Shown here: one piece after another, positions 43,485 to 51,899 of the stretch
Layout of the letters: every line of letters begins with the position of its first letter
How positions within the stretch are numbered: the stretch's first letter is position 1
Source: Haloarcula japonica DSM 6131
Lineage (GTDB): Archaea; Halobacteriota; Halobacteria; Halobacteriales; Haloarculaceae
Reading direction: 5' to 3'
DNA: 64,000 bases
Assembly: GCF_000336635.1 (NCBI RefSeq)
Contig: NZ_AOLY01000006.1
Span: forward strand, 1 to 64,000
Notes under the pieces: model-generated
The model's database searches: none
What the model was told of the DNA's origin: nothing
Seen by the model: the letters and a program-made list of their open reading frames with translations, nothing else
Made by a program: the position numbers and the translations under genes

Positions 43485-43868
43485 ATGGCAGACACCCACC
43501 CACTGGTAACGGTCGAAACTATCGTCCTCGTGGGTCTGGGGGGCTTCGCCGGTTCGAACCTCAGGTACTTCGTCGGTCTCTTGCTTCCGGGACTGCAGGG
43601 GACGCTGGTGGTCAACGTCCTCGGCAGTTTCGCACTCGGCATACTCGTGTACGAAGGGCTGCAGGTCGGTACGCTGGCCAGCGAGACGAAGCTGGCCGCT
43701 TCGACCGGCTTTATTTCGTCGTTTACCACCTACAGCACGTTCGCGGTGGAGACGGTGTTAACGCCCGAGTGGGCCGTTGCGAATATCGTCGGAAGCTATG
43801 GATTCGGGTTTGCTGGGGTCCTTGTCGGTCGGATGGCTGTTCGTCTGTTCGCCGGAGGTGAGCGCTGA
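43485..43868 (+). CDS. crcB: Fluoride channel subunit CrcB/Fluc, first
   Basis: A 127-residue four-helix membrane protein: GGFAGSNLRYFVG, then VNVLGSFALGILVYE, then the channel segment STGFISSFTTYSTFAVETV with the conserved Phe and Thr residues. It expels fluoride down its gradient. Two crcB genes in a row imply a heterodimer of antiparallel subunits. The conserved arginine/asparagine pattern (NLRY) is intact. Confidence 0.94.
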   Translation: MADTHPLVTVETIVLVGLGGFAGSNLRYFVGLLLPGLQGTLVVNVLGSFALGILVYEGLQVGTLASETKLAASTGFISSFTTYSTFAVETVLTPEWAVANIVGSYGFGFAGVLVGRMAVRLFAGGER

Positions 43869-44227
43869 TGGTCGCTGTCGAGCCGGCGCATCTGGTCGGC
43901 ACCGGCGGCGCTATCGGCGCACTCTGTCGCCACTATCTGGCGGGGGCTGTCCAGCGAGAGACGTTCCCGCTCGGGACGCTCACAGTGAACACCATCGGAA
44001 GCTTCGTTCTCGGACTGCTGACGTTCGCCGGTGTGACCGGCGACGCGGCACTGCTTATCGGTGTCGGCGCGTGTGGCTCATTCACGACGTTTTCCTCGTT
44101 TTCGGTCGAGACAGTGCGGCTATGGGAGGACGGCTATGTGGCGCTGGCCGTGCTCAACGCCGTCGGCAATCTCGCCTGTGCGCTGGCCGGAATCGGGTTG
44201 GCTTGGGGAGTCATGCAGGTCGTTTGA
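43868..44227 (+). CDS. crcB: Fluoride channel subunit CrcB/Fluc, second
   Basis: A 119-residue partner of the preceding protein: GGAIGALCRHYLAG, then LTVNTIGSFVLGLL, then CGSFTTFSSFSVETVRLWEDG. Its start codon shares one base with the stop of the first crcB gene, so translation is coupled in a fixed ratio. Confidence 0.94.
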   Translation: MVAVEPAHLVGTGGAIGALCRHYLAGAVQRETFPLGTLTVNTIGSFVLGLLTFAGVTGDAALLIGVGACGSFTTFSSFSVETVRLWEDGYVALAVLNAVGNLACALAGIGLAWGVMQVV

Positions 44228-44241
44228 CTCATACAGCGTCA

Positions 44242-45306
44242 TTATTTTTCAGAACCCACCGCAGAGCAGTCGGACTCTCTGTTCGCTCCGAGGTCGCTTG
44301 CACGCGGGGTCTCGCCGCCGTGGGGCGTCCGCCGCTCACGGACGGTCACGTGATGGACTGATTCGGTGCCGTCGTCGACAACGAGTGCGTCACCAGACGT
44401 CTCCGGTAGCCGGGCCGCGAAATCACTGTCGAGATACGTCGGCTGGGTGGCCTGTAGTGCCTCAATGTCAGCCGTGCTCGTCAGCCGGTGGGCAACGAGC
44501 AGGTCTGTCTGGGAGACGGTTGTCGCTGGCACGGCGCTGGGCCGCTGTGTTGCCAGCACGCAACTTACGCCGGGTTGGCGGCCCCGAGTGACGAGCCGGC
44601 GGAGCGGACGGCGGGCGACGCCGTCGGTGAACGCGTGGGCCTCGTCGACCAGCAGCCACGGCAGCCGATTCGTCTGTTCGGCCATCCGAGCGTCGTACAG
44701 CGCGGTCGCAACAGCGGCGAGAACCGCACCGGCTGGCCGCGAATCGAGCCCCGACACGTCGAGCACGGTCAGGCAATCGCTGCACAGCGTCTCTGTCTCG
44801 ATACCCGAAGGCTCGAAGACGCCCCAGGATGCGGCGAGCGCGAGATGGTTCGACGCCGCGCGGACAGTGCTCGCCGCCGCATCCGCATCGGCCACCCACG
44901 AGCGCATCCCGTCGAGGGCCGCACGCTCGCTCGCCGCTCGCCACACGAGCGCTCCTGCGCCCCGTTCCGGATCGAGGCCGAGCACCGTACACCACTGACG
45001 TGGATCGAGCGCGCCCGCACAAACGCTGGGGTCGATTACCGTGGCAGACACATCGGCAGTAGCCAGCGGCGTGAACGCCCCCATCGGGTCGACAACGACC
45101 GGCGCGACCCCCTCGGCAGCCAGCAATCCTTCGGCGAGGACACCGAGCGTGTACGTCTTCCCCGATCCACGTTTGCCGACGATGAGGCCAACGTGTGGCC
45201 GGTCGACATCGAGATCGACTGCAGCGCCGCGGCTCCCGTCACGGGCCCGATAGTGACCCAGCCGCGTTGTTGCCCCTGTCGCTGCCTCGCGTCCGATAAC
45301 GACCAT
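44242..45306 (-). CDS. HerA/VirB4-like ATPase (DUF87)
   Basis: A 354-residue P-loop ATPase of the HerA/FtsK superfamily. Walker A is GKRGSGKT at 44-51, Walker B is WLLVDEAHAF, and a sensor region is TRGRQPGVSCVLATQRPS. It lacks the N-terminal HAS-barrel of full HerA, and no NurA gene is adjacent. A role in DNA pumping, or in pilus-like assembly with the divergent gene at 45382, is inferred only. Confidence 0.85.
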   Translation of the reverse strand: MVVIGREAATGATTRLGHYRARDGSRGAAVDLDVDRPHVGLIVGKRGSGKTYTLGVLAEGLLAAEGVAPVVVDPMGAFTPLATADVSATVIDPSVCAGALDPRQWCTVLGLDPERGAGALVWRAASERAALDGMRSWVADADAAASTVRAASNHLALAASWGVFEPSGIETETLCSDCLTVLDVSGLDSRPAGAVLAAVATALYDARMAEQTNRLPWLLVDEAHAFTDGVARRPLRRLVTRGRQPGVSCVLATQRPSAVPATTVSQTDLLVAHRLTSTADIEALQATQPTYLDSDFAARLPETSGDALVVDDGTESVHHVTVRERRTPHGGETPRASDLGANRESDCSAVGSEK

Positions 45307-45381
45307 GCCGGCGGTTGCCTCGTTCCGGTATTTGAACGTTCGTCCGAGGATTCAAATACGAGTTCGGAGCCACGCCTGTCC

Positions 45382-45828
45382 ATGTCAGATTCGCTGTGGC
45401 ACGACGAACGTGCTATCGAGGGACTGCCGATCCGCTTGGTCATCGCGCTGGTGGTCGGCGTTGCCTGCCTTTCCGTGATGATGAGCACTATCTCCGGAAT
45501 CGAGACGCTGCAAGTAACCGAGGTCGATGTTGAGCCACACCCCGAAGTGGCTAACCCGGGGACACAGGACGTAGTTGTCACTGTCGTCGACTCGAAGGGG
45601 TCGCCCGTGTCCGGCGCGACGGTGGTCGCGAAAAGCGGGACGGCAACGCTCTCGTCGGTCACGACTGGCGAGACAGGGAGTGACGGGAACGCGACCCTCT
45701 CACTGTCGCCGTCGCTCGGGCCGAATCAACAGGACGGCACCGTCACGTTCGAGGTGAAACCACCGGCTGGCAGTAACTATGAGGACGCCCGCTCGAACAC
45801 CGACCTGCTCGTCGTCGAGGTGCCCTAG
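45382..45828 (+). CDS. Pilin-like protein with Ig-like domain
   Basis: A 148-residue protein. A charged start (SDSLWHDERAIEGLP) leads into one hydrophobic helix IRLVIALVVGVACLSVMMS, as in prepilin-like haloarchaeal proteins. The rest is a beta-sandwich of the Big_1/carboxypeptidase-regulatory type (VVVTVVDSKGSPVSGATV, then TGSDGNATLSLS-like). I associate it with DUF7382 from memory. Secreted or membrane-anchored. Start is ATG 45382; its stop overlaps the convergent methyltransferase gene by 4 nt. Confidence 0.78.
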   Translation: MSDSLWHDERAIEGLPIRLVIALVVGVACLSVMMSTISGIETLQVTEVDVEPHPEVANPGTQDVVVTVVDSKGSPVSGATVVAKSGTATLSSVTTGETGSDGNATLSLSPSLGPNQQDGTVTFEVKPPAGSNYEDARSNTDLLVVEVP

Positions 45829-46556
45829 TCGTCCCAGTCGATCCACTCCTGCTCCCAGCCGGCGCGGGACTGGGCTGCCCGCCGGGCGCGCTCGCGGTCT
45901 TCACGGTGGGTCCGATTACGCTCGACGGTGTCGGCCTGCTCGCCCTCGACGAGCATCGGCTGGAACGCGACGGTGCCGTGTCGCTGGACCGAGCCATCGG
46001 CCTCAACGACGGCCAGCGACTGCTCGCCGGTTCCGAGCGGCATCACCAGTCGGCCGTCCTCGGTCAGTTGCTGGAGGAGCGCCCGTGGCGGGTCGATTGC
46101 GGCAGCTTCCAGCAGAATCCGGTCATACGGTGCGTACTCGGGGAGTCCGTCAGCTCCGTCACGGCGGTCCACGAGGACGGCGTCATAGCCTGCTTCTGCC
46201 AGGTTCTGGCGCGCTTCGACGACGAGGCGGCGCGTGATATCTATCGCATGCACGTTCGCTGCGCCGACCTGTTCTGCCAGCACGGCGGCCGTGTAGCCGA
46301 CGCCGGCACCGACCACGAGCACACTGTCGTCTGCTTCTGGTGACAGGGTTTCGAGCACTCGGCCGGCGGTACTGGGCGAGAGCACGCGCGTGCCGAGGCG
46401 TTCGAACGGGCGGTCTGAGTAGGCCTGTTGCTCGCCGACAAACGCTTCCCTGGGGACCGCACGCATCGCTGTCGACAGCCACGCGCTCCGGACGACACCC
46501 TTGCTCTCGTGTTGCAGGCTGTCGACCATGTCGTCCCGCAGTACCGCCGGGTCCAT
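45825..46556 (-). CDS. Isoaspartyl methyltransferase-like paralogue
   Basis: A 243-residue class I SAM methyltransferase clearly related to PIMT: a VPREAFVGEQQAYSDRPF start, SAM site LVVGAGVGYTAAVLAE, then APYDRILLEAAAID. The PIMT substrate motif (GSGQTIS in the next gene) is replaced by LGTRVLSPSTAG. It may therefore have lost isoaspartate repair and kept SAM binding. The charged C-terminal tail (RTHREDRERARRAAQSR) is extra. Confidence 0.82.
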   Translation of the reverse strand: MDPAVLRDDMVDSLQHESKGVVRSAWLSTAMRAVPREAFVGEQQAYSDRPFERLGTRVLSPSTAGRVLETLSPEADDSVLVVGAGVGYTAAVLAEQVGAANVHAIDITRRLVVEARQNLAEAGYDAVLVDRRDGADGLPEYAPYDRILLEAAAIDPPRALLQQLTEDGRLVMPLGTGEQSLAVVEADGSVQRHGTVAFQPMLVEGEQADTVERNRTHREDRERARRAAQSRAGWEQEWIDWDD

Positions 46557-46618
46557 ACCACTACATTCGGCCAGAGCTATATCAATGGCGCGACAACGGC
46601 CGTGTCTGTCGAAAACTC

Positions 46619-47242
46619 CTACTGGAGCGGGACGAATCGAACCCCGCCGTGATCCTCGCTATCGAGCGTGCCGTCAGCCTGTTTCTCCGCCCGAATGAGG
46701 CGTTGTTGTCCGTCGCCAATCGGAGCCAGAAGGACGCCACCCTCGCGGGTCTGCTCGACGAGCGGGGCGGGGAAATCCGGCGCAGCACAGGTCAGATATG
46801 TCCGGTCGTAGGGGGCGTGGTCGGGCCATCCGTTCTTGCCGTCGCCGACCCGAACAGAGATGTCGCCGTAGCCGGTCGCCTCCAGCGTCTCTCGTGCCTC
46901 GTCGGCAAGCGAGGCGTGGTACTCCACGCTGTAGACGTTCTCGGTACCGACCAGTTCGGCAGTCACCGCAGCGTGGTAACCACAGCCGGTTCCCACCTCC
47001 AGCACCCGGTCTCCCGGGGATAGGTCGAGTACCTCGGCCATGATTGCGACCATGTGCGGCGCAGAAATCGTCTGGCCCGACCCGATCGGGAGCGGACGGT
47101 CGGCGTAGGCGTCGTGTCGCTTGTCGTCCGGAACGAACTGATGGCGTGGAACCGATGCTATCGCCGCGAGAACGTCTTCGTCGGCGACCCGCTCTCGCAG
47201 ACGGTCAGACAGCCGCGACCGCTGCCGGTCCCAGTCGACCAT
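46619..47242 (-). CDS. pcm: Protein-L-isoaspartate O-methyltransferase
   Basis: A 207-residue PIMT. The substrate loop PIGSGQTISAPHMVAIM, SAM site LEVGTGCGYHAAV and GDGKNGWPDHAPYD are all intact. It methylates isoaspartyl residues to start repair of aged proteins. It starts 1 nt after the stop of the zinc-finger gene, so the two are probably co-transcribed. The degenerate paralogue lies 62 nt downstream. Confidence 0.95.
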   Translation of the reverse strand: MVDWDRQRSRLSDRLRERVADEDVLAAIASVPRHQFVPDDKRHDAYADRPLPIGSGQTISAPHMVAIMAEVLDLSPGDRVLEVGTGCGYHAAVTAELVGTENVYSVEYHASLADEARETLEATGYGDISVRVGDGKNGWPDHAPYDRTYLTCAAPDFPAPLVEQTREGGVLLAPIGDGQQRLIRAEKQADGTLDSEDHGGVRFVPLQ

Positions 47243-47243
47243 C

Positions 47244-47897
47244 CTACCACGCCGACCACGCCGTGGTCGACTCGTCTCTGACGTACAACCGGTTGATGTC
47301 CTTCGCGATACCCATGTCGCCGTCGTGGTCCATGTTCTCGTGGTCGTAGCCGTGGGCGTCGTCGCGGACGTGGATCCCCTCGACGGTGAACTCTTCTTCG
47401 CCGAATTCCTCGGTCTCGCCGACGACGAACTCGTAGTCGCCGGGAACGTGGAGTTTGAAGCTCTCGGTCTCATCGTGGGTCCCGTCTTTCGGGTGCATCG
47501 TGACGTTGACCGAGACGTTGCCGACGGCCCGCGACCAGATTGTCTCGACGTCCTCGGCGGCCGCCTCGTCCTCGCGGCCGTCCGCGGTCTCTAAACTGGT
47601 GATGCGCGCGGTCACGACGGCCTCCTCGGTCTCCAGCAGGAATTCCTCGCCAACGGACAGCTCTTCTTCGGCTGGCACGTCGACCTCGGCGGTGAAGGAG
47701 TCCCCGTCCTGTGAGACGACGACACTACGCTGTAGCGTCTCGTCCTCCGGGAGTTGTTCCTTGTGGACATGGTCGCAGTCCGTACAGCGAACCGTCACGT
47801 GGCCGCCCGGCTTCAGCACCTCGTGAACCGTTTCCAGGTCCGGCGAACAGGCCGGACACGGGAGGGCGATGCGGTCGCCCGGTGTAGCGTCTGTCAT
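47244..47897 (-). CDS. HVO_0476-family zinc finger protein
   Basis: A 217-residue protein with an N-terminal zinc ribbon (LPCPACSPDLETVHEVL, then VRCTDCDHVHKEQLP) followed by a beta-barrel-like acidic domain. I recognise it as the HVO_0476 family, widespread in archaea and often beside pcm. The role is unknown; a translation or nucleic-acid link is only a guess. Confidence 0.88.
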   Translation of the reverse strand: MTDATPGDRIALPCPACSPDLETVHEVLKPGGHVTVRCTDCDHVHKEQLPEDETLQRSVVVSQDGDSFTAEVDVPAEEELSVGEEFLLETEEAVVTARITSLETADGREDEAAAEDVETIWSRAVGNVSVNVTMHPKDGTHDETESFKLHVPGDYEFVVGETEEFGEEEFTVEGIHVRDDAHGYDHENMDHDGDMGIAKDINRLYVRDESTTAWSAW

Positions 47898-48019
47898 ATA
47901 CAGCCGTTGACTGCGCTCCCCTAAATGGTCGTCGCCACGGCGCTGCTCGTGGTTCTCACTCGCACGGCCGCACGTGCTGGAGATGTTCCACGTTCGCGGC
48001 GTTGCCGTTCACTCAACAT

Positions 48020-48038
48020 GAGGAAGTTCCACTTCCTC
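48020..48038. other. Perfect 8-bp hairpin downstream of aminopeptidase
   Basis: GAGGAAGT-TCC-ACTTCCTC forms a perfect hairpin 19 nt after the aminopeptidase stop codon (minus strand). No T-run follows, so it is not a classical terminator. The surrounding 160-nt gap (47898-48057) shows no gene. A remnant of a mobile element end is possible but I cannot show it. Confidence 0.4.
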
Positions 48039-48057
48039 GCCCACCTCGCGGTTCATT

Positions 48058-49017
48058 TCATTCACTGCTCGGCTTCGGGAGGTCTACGACCTCCCCGTCC
48101 GCATACACGGTCGGTTCGGTCAGGATTCCGTCCAGATGAATCGGCGCGTGGACATCGCCGCCCATCGCGTGGTCGTCACCGATAGCGATGTGAACAGTGC
48201 CGCCGGCCTTCTCGTCCAAGAGAACGGAGCCGACGAGTTCGGTGACGGCGACGTTCGTGCCGATACCCAACTCTGCGAGATTGTACGCGTCCCGACCGAC
48301 CTCTTCAGCGGCGTCCTCGACCTGCGCACGGATATCGGGGTCGTCGATGTCCGTGACGTAGCCGTCCTCAACCTCGAAAGTGAGTCGCTTGCCGTCGAGT
48401 TTGCCGTGGGGGCGCATCGTCCCGTCGACGACGAACGTGCCGTCGGCCGTCTCCGGAGCGAGGAACACCTCGCCGGCGGGGAGGTTCGACATCTCGCCGG
48501 CCTCGTGGACGATACCGGTGTCCATGTGCCACTCGCGCGCACCGATGCCGAACGTGATATCGGTCCCCTGGGGCGACGTGACCCGGATTTCCTCGGCGTC
48601 TTCGACCTGTGCCAGCACGTCCTCGCAGTGCTGTTCGATACGGTGGTAGTCGGCGTCTAACCCCATCAGGAACACGCCCTCGCTGATGCCGGGCAGGGTC
48701 GCAACGCGAGCGCCGGCCTCGTTGGCGTCGGTGCGGGCCTCGGTGTGGCTCAGGCTCTTGGTCGTCGGTGCGAGCACGACATCAGCGGTTTCCATCGCAC
48801 CGGCAACCGGTGCGGGCGGCTCCGCGCCGTGTTGCTCGCCCGGTGGGTAGCGCACGAAAACGGAATCATCAGTAATCTCGGCGGCGACACGATACAGCGC
48901 CTCGCCGATTGATTTCCGCTGGTCGTCAGTGATGACGGCACATGACTCGTCGGACTGGAGGTTCAGGCACTGTTTGACGGCGGTCTCGGCGGGCGCACGA
49001 AGCGACGAGTTGTCCAT
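48058..49017 (-). CDS. M29-type aminopeptidase-like protein
   Basis: A 319-residue protein resembling leucyl/thermophilic aminopeptidases (M29 or related): DVVLAPTTKSLSHTEARTDA, then SNLPAGEVFLAPET, and a C-terminal IAIGDDHAMGGDVHAPIHLD with His/Asp/Glu metal ligands. It may remove N-terminal residues from peptides; activity is inferred from family resemblance. ATG 49017 is preferred over codons further upstream, which read into the promoter. Confidence 0.85.
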   Translation of the reverse strand: MDNSSLRAPAETAVKQCLNLQSDESCAVITDDQRKSIGEALYRVAAEITDDSVFVRYPPGEQHGAEPPAPVAGAMETADVVLAPTTKSLSHTEARTDANEAGARVATLPGISEGVFLMGLDADYHRIEQHCEDVLAQVEDAEEIRVTSPQGTDITFGIGAREWHMDTGIVHEAGEMSNLPAGEVFLAPETADGTFVVDGTMRPHGKLDGKRLTFEVEDGYVTDIDDPDIRAQVEDAAEEVGRDAYNLAELGIGTNVAVTELVGSVLLDEKAGGTVHIAIGDDHAMGGDVHAPIHLDGILTEPTVYADGEVVDLPKPSSE

Positions 49018-49151
49018 ACAACTGGTTGCGTACTCCGGCTGAATAACTCTTGATAGACTGCCGGCGCACGCCAGCGAAACACGCCATATCTCGGTGTTTT
49101 CTGGCAATCCGTGCTAAAAGTTCACAATGTCCAGAGGTACAACTATCTGAG

Positions 49152-49188
49152 TTAATTTCTCCGTAAATTAATCACAAAGAATATACTC
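49152..49188 (+). promoter_or_regulatory. Inverted repeat plus TATA box of the gap gene
   Basis: TTAATTT (49152-49158) and AAATTAA (49165-49171) are perfect inverted arms with a 6-nt spacer. They lie directly upstream of the TATA-like AGAATATACT (49178-49187), centred 27 nt before the gap ATG. The position suits an activator or repressor of a central-metabolism gene. Confidence 0.55.
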
Positions 49189-49209
49189 TCCCCGAAGGTA
49201 TAGGCGTAC

Positions 49210-50274
49210 ATGCTCCACGTGGGCATCAACGGCTTCGGCACCATCGGGAAACGCGTCGCTGACGCGGTGCGTGTCCAGCCAGATATGACAGTAGCGGGCG
49301 TCGCAAAGCGCTCGCCGAACTTCGAGGCAACTATCGCAGACGACCGCGGCTACGACCTCTACGCCGCGGACGGCCGCGAACCGTTCGATGAAGCCGATCT
49401 CGCGACGGCCGGTACGGTCCATGACCTCATTGAAACGAGCGACGTGGTCGTCGACACCACGCCGAGTGGCGTTGGCGCGGCCAACGCGTCGCTATACGCC
49501 GAACATGACACGCCGGCCATCTTCCAGGGTGGGGAAGACCCTGACGTGGCAGACGTGAGCTTCAACGCTCGCGCCAACTACGAGAAGGCAGTCGGGGCTG
49601 ATACAGCTCGCGTCGTCTCCTGTAATACAACAGGCCTTTCACGCTTGCTCGCGCCGCTCAGGGAATCATACGGGGTTGAAAAATCGCGTGTAACACTGGT
49701 CCGGCGCGGTGCCGACCCGGGCCAGACTGGTCGTGGCCCGATCAACGACACACTCCCTGACCCCGTCGAAATCCCCTCCCACCACGGTCCCGACGTACAG
49801 ACGATTTTCCCCGACCTCGACATCGACACGATGGGAATGAAGGTCCCGACCACGCAGATGCACACCCACAGCGTCAACGTCACGCTGGAGAGCGAGCCCA
49901 CAACGGAGGAGGTCACGTCCCTGCTCGCCGACGAGTCGCGGCTGTTCCTCATCCCGGAGACGCTCGGTATCGACGGCGCGGGGAAGCTCAAGGAGTACAC
50001 CCGCGACGCCGGTCGCCCGCGCGGTGACGTGTGGGAGAACTGCATCTGGGCCGAATCCATCACGGTCGAGGGGCGGGACCTCTACCTGTTCCAAGCGATC
50101 CACCAGGAAGCCGATGTCGTGCCGGAGAACATCGACGCCGTCCGCGCGCTCTCGGAGCGGACCGCGAGCGCCGAGAAGAGTATCCGCCGGACCGACGAAG
50201 CACTCGGTGTCGGCCGCGGCCTCGTCGAACACGACGGCAGCCCACAGCGCGTCGACAGTCACGCCGACGACTGA
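49210..50274 (+). CDS. gapB: Type II glyceraldehyde-3-phosphate dehydrogenase
   Basis: A 354-residue archaeal GAPDH: Rossmann motif [12 protein letters not shown] at 5-16, catalytic C138 in [10 protein letters not shown], and the archaeal [19 protein letters not shown] segment. It interconverts glyceraldehyde-3-phosphate and 1,3-bisphosphoglycerate with NAD(P). In haloarchaea the type II enzyme is usually assigned to gluconeogenesis and the type I to glycolysis; I infer the same here. The mRNA is predicted leaderless. Confidence 0.95.
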   Translation: MLHVGINGFGTIGKRVADAVRVQPDMTVAGVAKRSPNFEATIADDRGYDLYAADGREPFDEADLATAGTVHDLIETSDVVVDTTPSGVGAANASLYAEHDTPAIFQGGEDPDVADVSFNARANYEKAVGADTARVVSCNTTGLSRLLAPLRESYGVEKSRVTLVRRGADPGQTGRGPINDTLPDPVEIPSHHGPDVQTIFPDLDIDTMGMKVPTTQMHTHSVNVTLESEPTTEEVTSLLADESRLFLIPETLGIDGAGKLKEYTRDAGRPRGDVWENCIWAESITVEGRDLYLFQAIHQEADVVPENIDAVRALSERTASAEKSIRRTDEALGVGRGLVEHDGSPQRVDSHADD

Positions 50275-50277
50275 TTC

Positions 50278-50769
50278 TCACCCCAGTTCGTGGAATTCGA
50301 CCTCGCCGGTCTCCGTCGAGAGCGTCGCGACCGAGAACGGCTCGGGGGCGGGCGGAATCGAGATGCCGCCGGGGTTGATTCGTTCCGTGCCACCGCGCTC
50401 CTCGTGACCGCGTTCGTGCGTGTGTCCGTGGAACACGTAGTCGTAGTTTCCGCATTCGACCAGTGCGTCGACGATCTTCCCGCTCGTTCCGTGATACACC
50501 GCGATGGCGTTCCCGTCAACCGTCAGCTCGCCCAGCTCGCCGAAGTACGTGCCGAACTCCTCGACGGTAGACTGGACTGCCCACTCGCCGTCGTTGTTGC
50601 CGCGGACGGCGTAAAACGACCAGTCACCATCGAACGGCATCACCGAGAACGGGGCGACGAAGTCGCCGCAGTGGATGACCGTCTCACAGCCCGCGTCCGC
50701 GAACGTCTCGACCGCGGTCTCGACCTGCGCGGCGTTGTCGTGTGTGTCAGAGACGATGCCGACGTGCAT
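50278..50769 (-). CDS. YfcE/MJ0936-type metallophosphoesterase
   Basis: A 163-residue calcineurin-like phosphodiesterase. Metal motifs are GIVSDTHDN at 4-12, IHCGDF near 35, AVRGNND near 57 and VFHGHTHERG near 113. The size matches MJ0936/YfcE phosphodiesterases with broad activity in vitro. It is convergent with gapB (3 nt apart). ATG 50769 follows a GTATATAG TATA-like element. Confidence 0.92.
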   Translation of the reverse strand: MHVGIVSDTHDNAAQVETAVETFADAGCETVIHCGDFVAPFSVMPFDGDWSFYAVRGNNDGEWAVQSTVEEFGTYFGELGELTVDGNAIAVYHGTSGKIVDALVECGNYDYVFHGHTHERGHEERGGTERINPGGISIPPAPEPFSVATLSTETGEVEFHELG

Positions 50770-50880
50770 ACCGACGATCTTCAGCCGGCAGGGACTTGAA
50801 CCTATATACCCGGACGCTAGTGAGGACGCGGTCGCCGCGCAGGCGCGATGCTTTTGTTTAGTCACCGCCTACGACGACCG

Positions 50881-51132
50881 ATGGCACGGGGTCTCATCGG
50901 GACGATCGAGCTGATGGTCGCGGTCGTACTCGCCGCGCGGGTCACCCTCCTCGGCGTCGACAACCTCGCTCGTGGCCAGACAGTGATCGGTGCGGTCTTT
51001 CTCGGGTTAGCTGTCGCCTTACTGGTCATCGAGTGGGTCGCTCCCTCCCCGACGGACATCCCCGGCGCAATCGCCGGCCGGGCACGTAGCGCGCTCCCCG
51101 GTGGGAAGCCACCGGACAGTGACGAGGACTAA
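50881..51132 (+). CDS. Small membrane protein (DUF7533-like)
   Basis: An 83-residue protein with two hydrophobic helices ([20 protein letters not shown] and [19 protein letters not shown]) and a charged tail. I associate it with haloarchaeal DUF7533 from memory. Function unknown. Overlaps the convergent RNA ligase partner gene by 4 nt. Confidence 0.75.
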   Translation: MARGLIGTIELMVAVVLAARVTLLGVDNLARGQTVIGAVFLGLAVALLVIEWVAPSPTDIPGAIAGRARSALPGGKPPDSDED

Positions 51133-51803
51133 CTCTCGTCGCGCCAGCGGTCCGGATTGCCGGCGGCGAGATACTCCCTGAGCAGCGGCGGGAAGTTCCG
51201 CCCCTTGAGATACCGCAGTCCGAAGTCCTCCGCCCAGTTGATGATGCCCTGGTCCTCCGTGACGACGCCGGCGTCCAGTTCCTGAGCCAGTATCAGGAGG
51301 TCGAAGTCCTCGCGCGAGTCGAGCACGCCCTGTCGGAGCGTGTCCCGGTACTCATCGCGCAGGTCCGAGATGACCTTGTCCACCTCCGTCATGTGGTCGT
51401 GTTCCTCGACCGTTTCGGCCCGCGACTCCTCGGCCTTCCGGACCGCCTTCTCCGAAACGCGAAGGCCGCGGTCGACCCGTTCTGACATCTCGTCGATGAA
51501 CTCGTACACCAGATCTGCTGGAATCCGCACCTCGTGGTGGGCCGGCGACTTCGTGATGACCCACGTATCCAGTTTCGTCAGCACGTCGTCGCTGATGGTC
51601 CGGTCCTCTAACATCGTCGTTAGTTCCGCCTGGATCGACGGCGGCATGTAACAGGAGATGTTGTGGACCAGTTTCGCCTCCGAGATGAGGTCGAGCAGGT
51701 CCAGGCAGGCCGCCTCCAAGTCCTCGTCGTCGCCTCTGATCTCCGGGGTGAGAAACAGCGACGTGTCGAGGACGAACCGTTGCTTGAGCGGGCGGTCGAC
51801 CAT
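51129..51803 (-). CDS. RNA ligase partner protein (PIN-like)
   Basis: A 224-residue protein of the RNA ligase partner family. The PIN-like fold is visible in the acidic residues of [19 protein letters not shown] and in [20 protein letters not shown]. It always accompanies the archaeal RNA ligase; here it is divergent from it with 96 nt between starts. A nuclease role is inferred from the PIN-like acidic residues. Confidence 0.9.
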   Translation of the reverse strand: MVDRPLKQRFVLDTSLFLTPEIRGDDEDLEAACLDLLDLISEAKLVHNISCYMPPSIQAELTTMLEDRTISDDVLTKLDTWVITKSPAHHEVRIPADLVYEFIDEMSERVDRGLRVSEKAVRKAEESRAETVEEHDHMTEVDKVISDLRDEYRDTLRQGVLDSREDFDLLILAQELDAGVVTEDQGIINWAEDFGLRYLKGRNFPPLLREYLAAGNPDRWRDES

Positions 51804-51899
51804 ACTGGTGCTACGATAGCCTGCCACTAATGCTCTCTGACAGGTACGGTGGTGACGCTCGCCAGCAGCATTTTAGTGTCGTGTCAACAATGAACACAC

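Noticed and set aside
50785-50815. tRNA-like 3' end (minus strand GGTTCAAGTCC)
   Set aside because: The T-loop-like sequence has only two pairing bases in the would-be T stem and no acceptor, D or anticodon arms upstream. It lies in the leader of the metallophosphoesterase gene.
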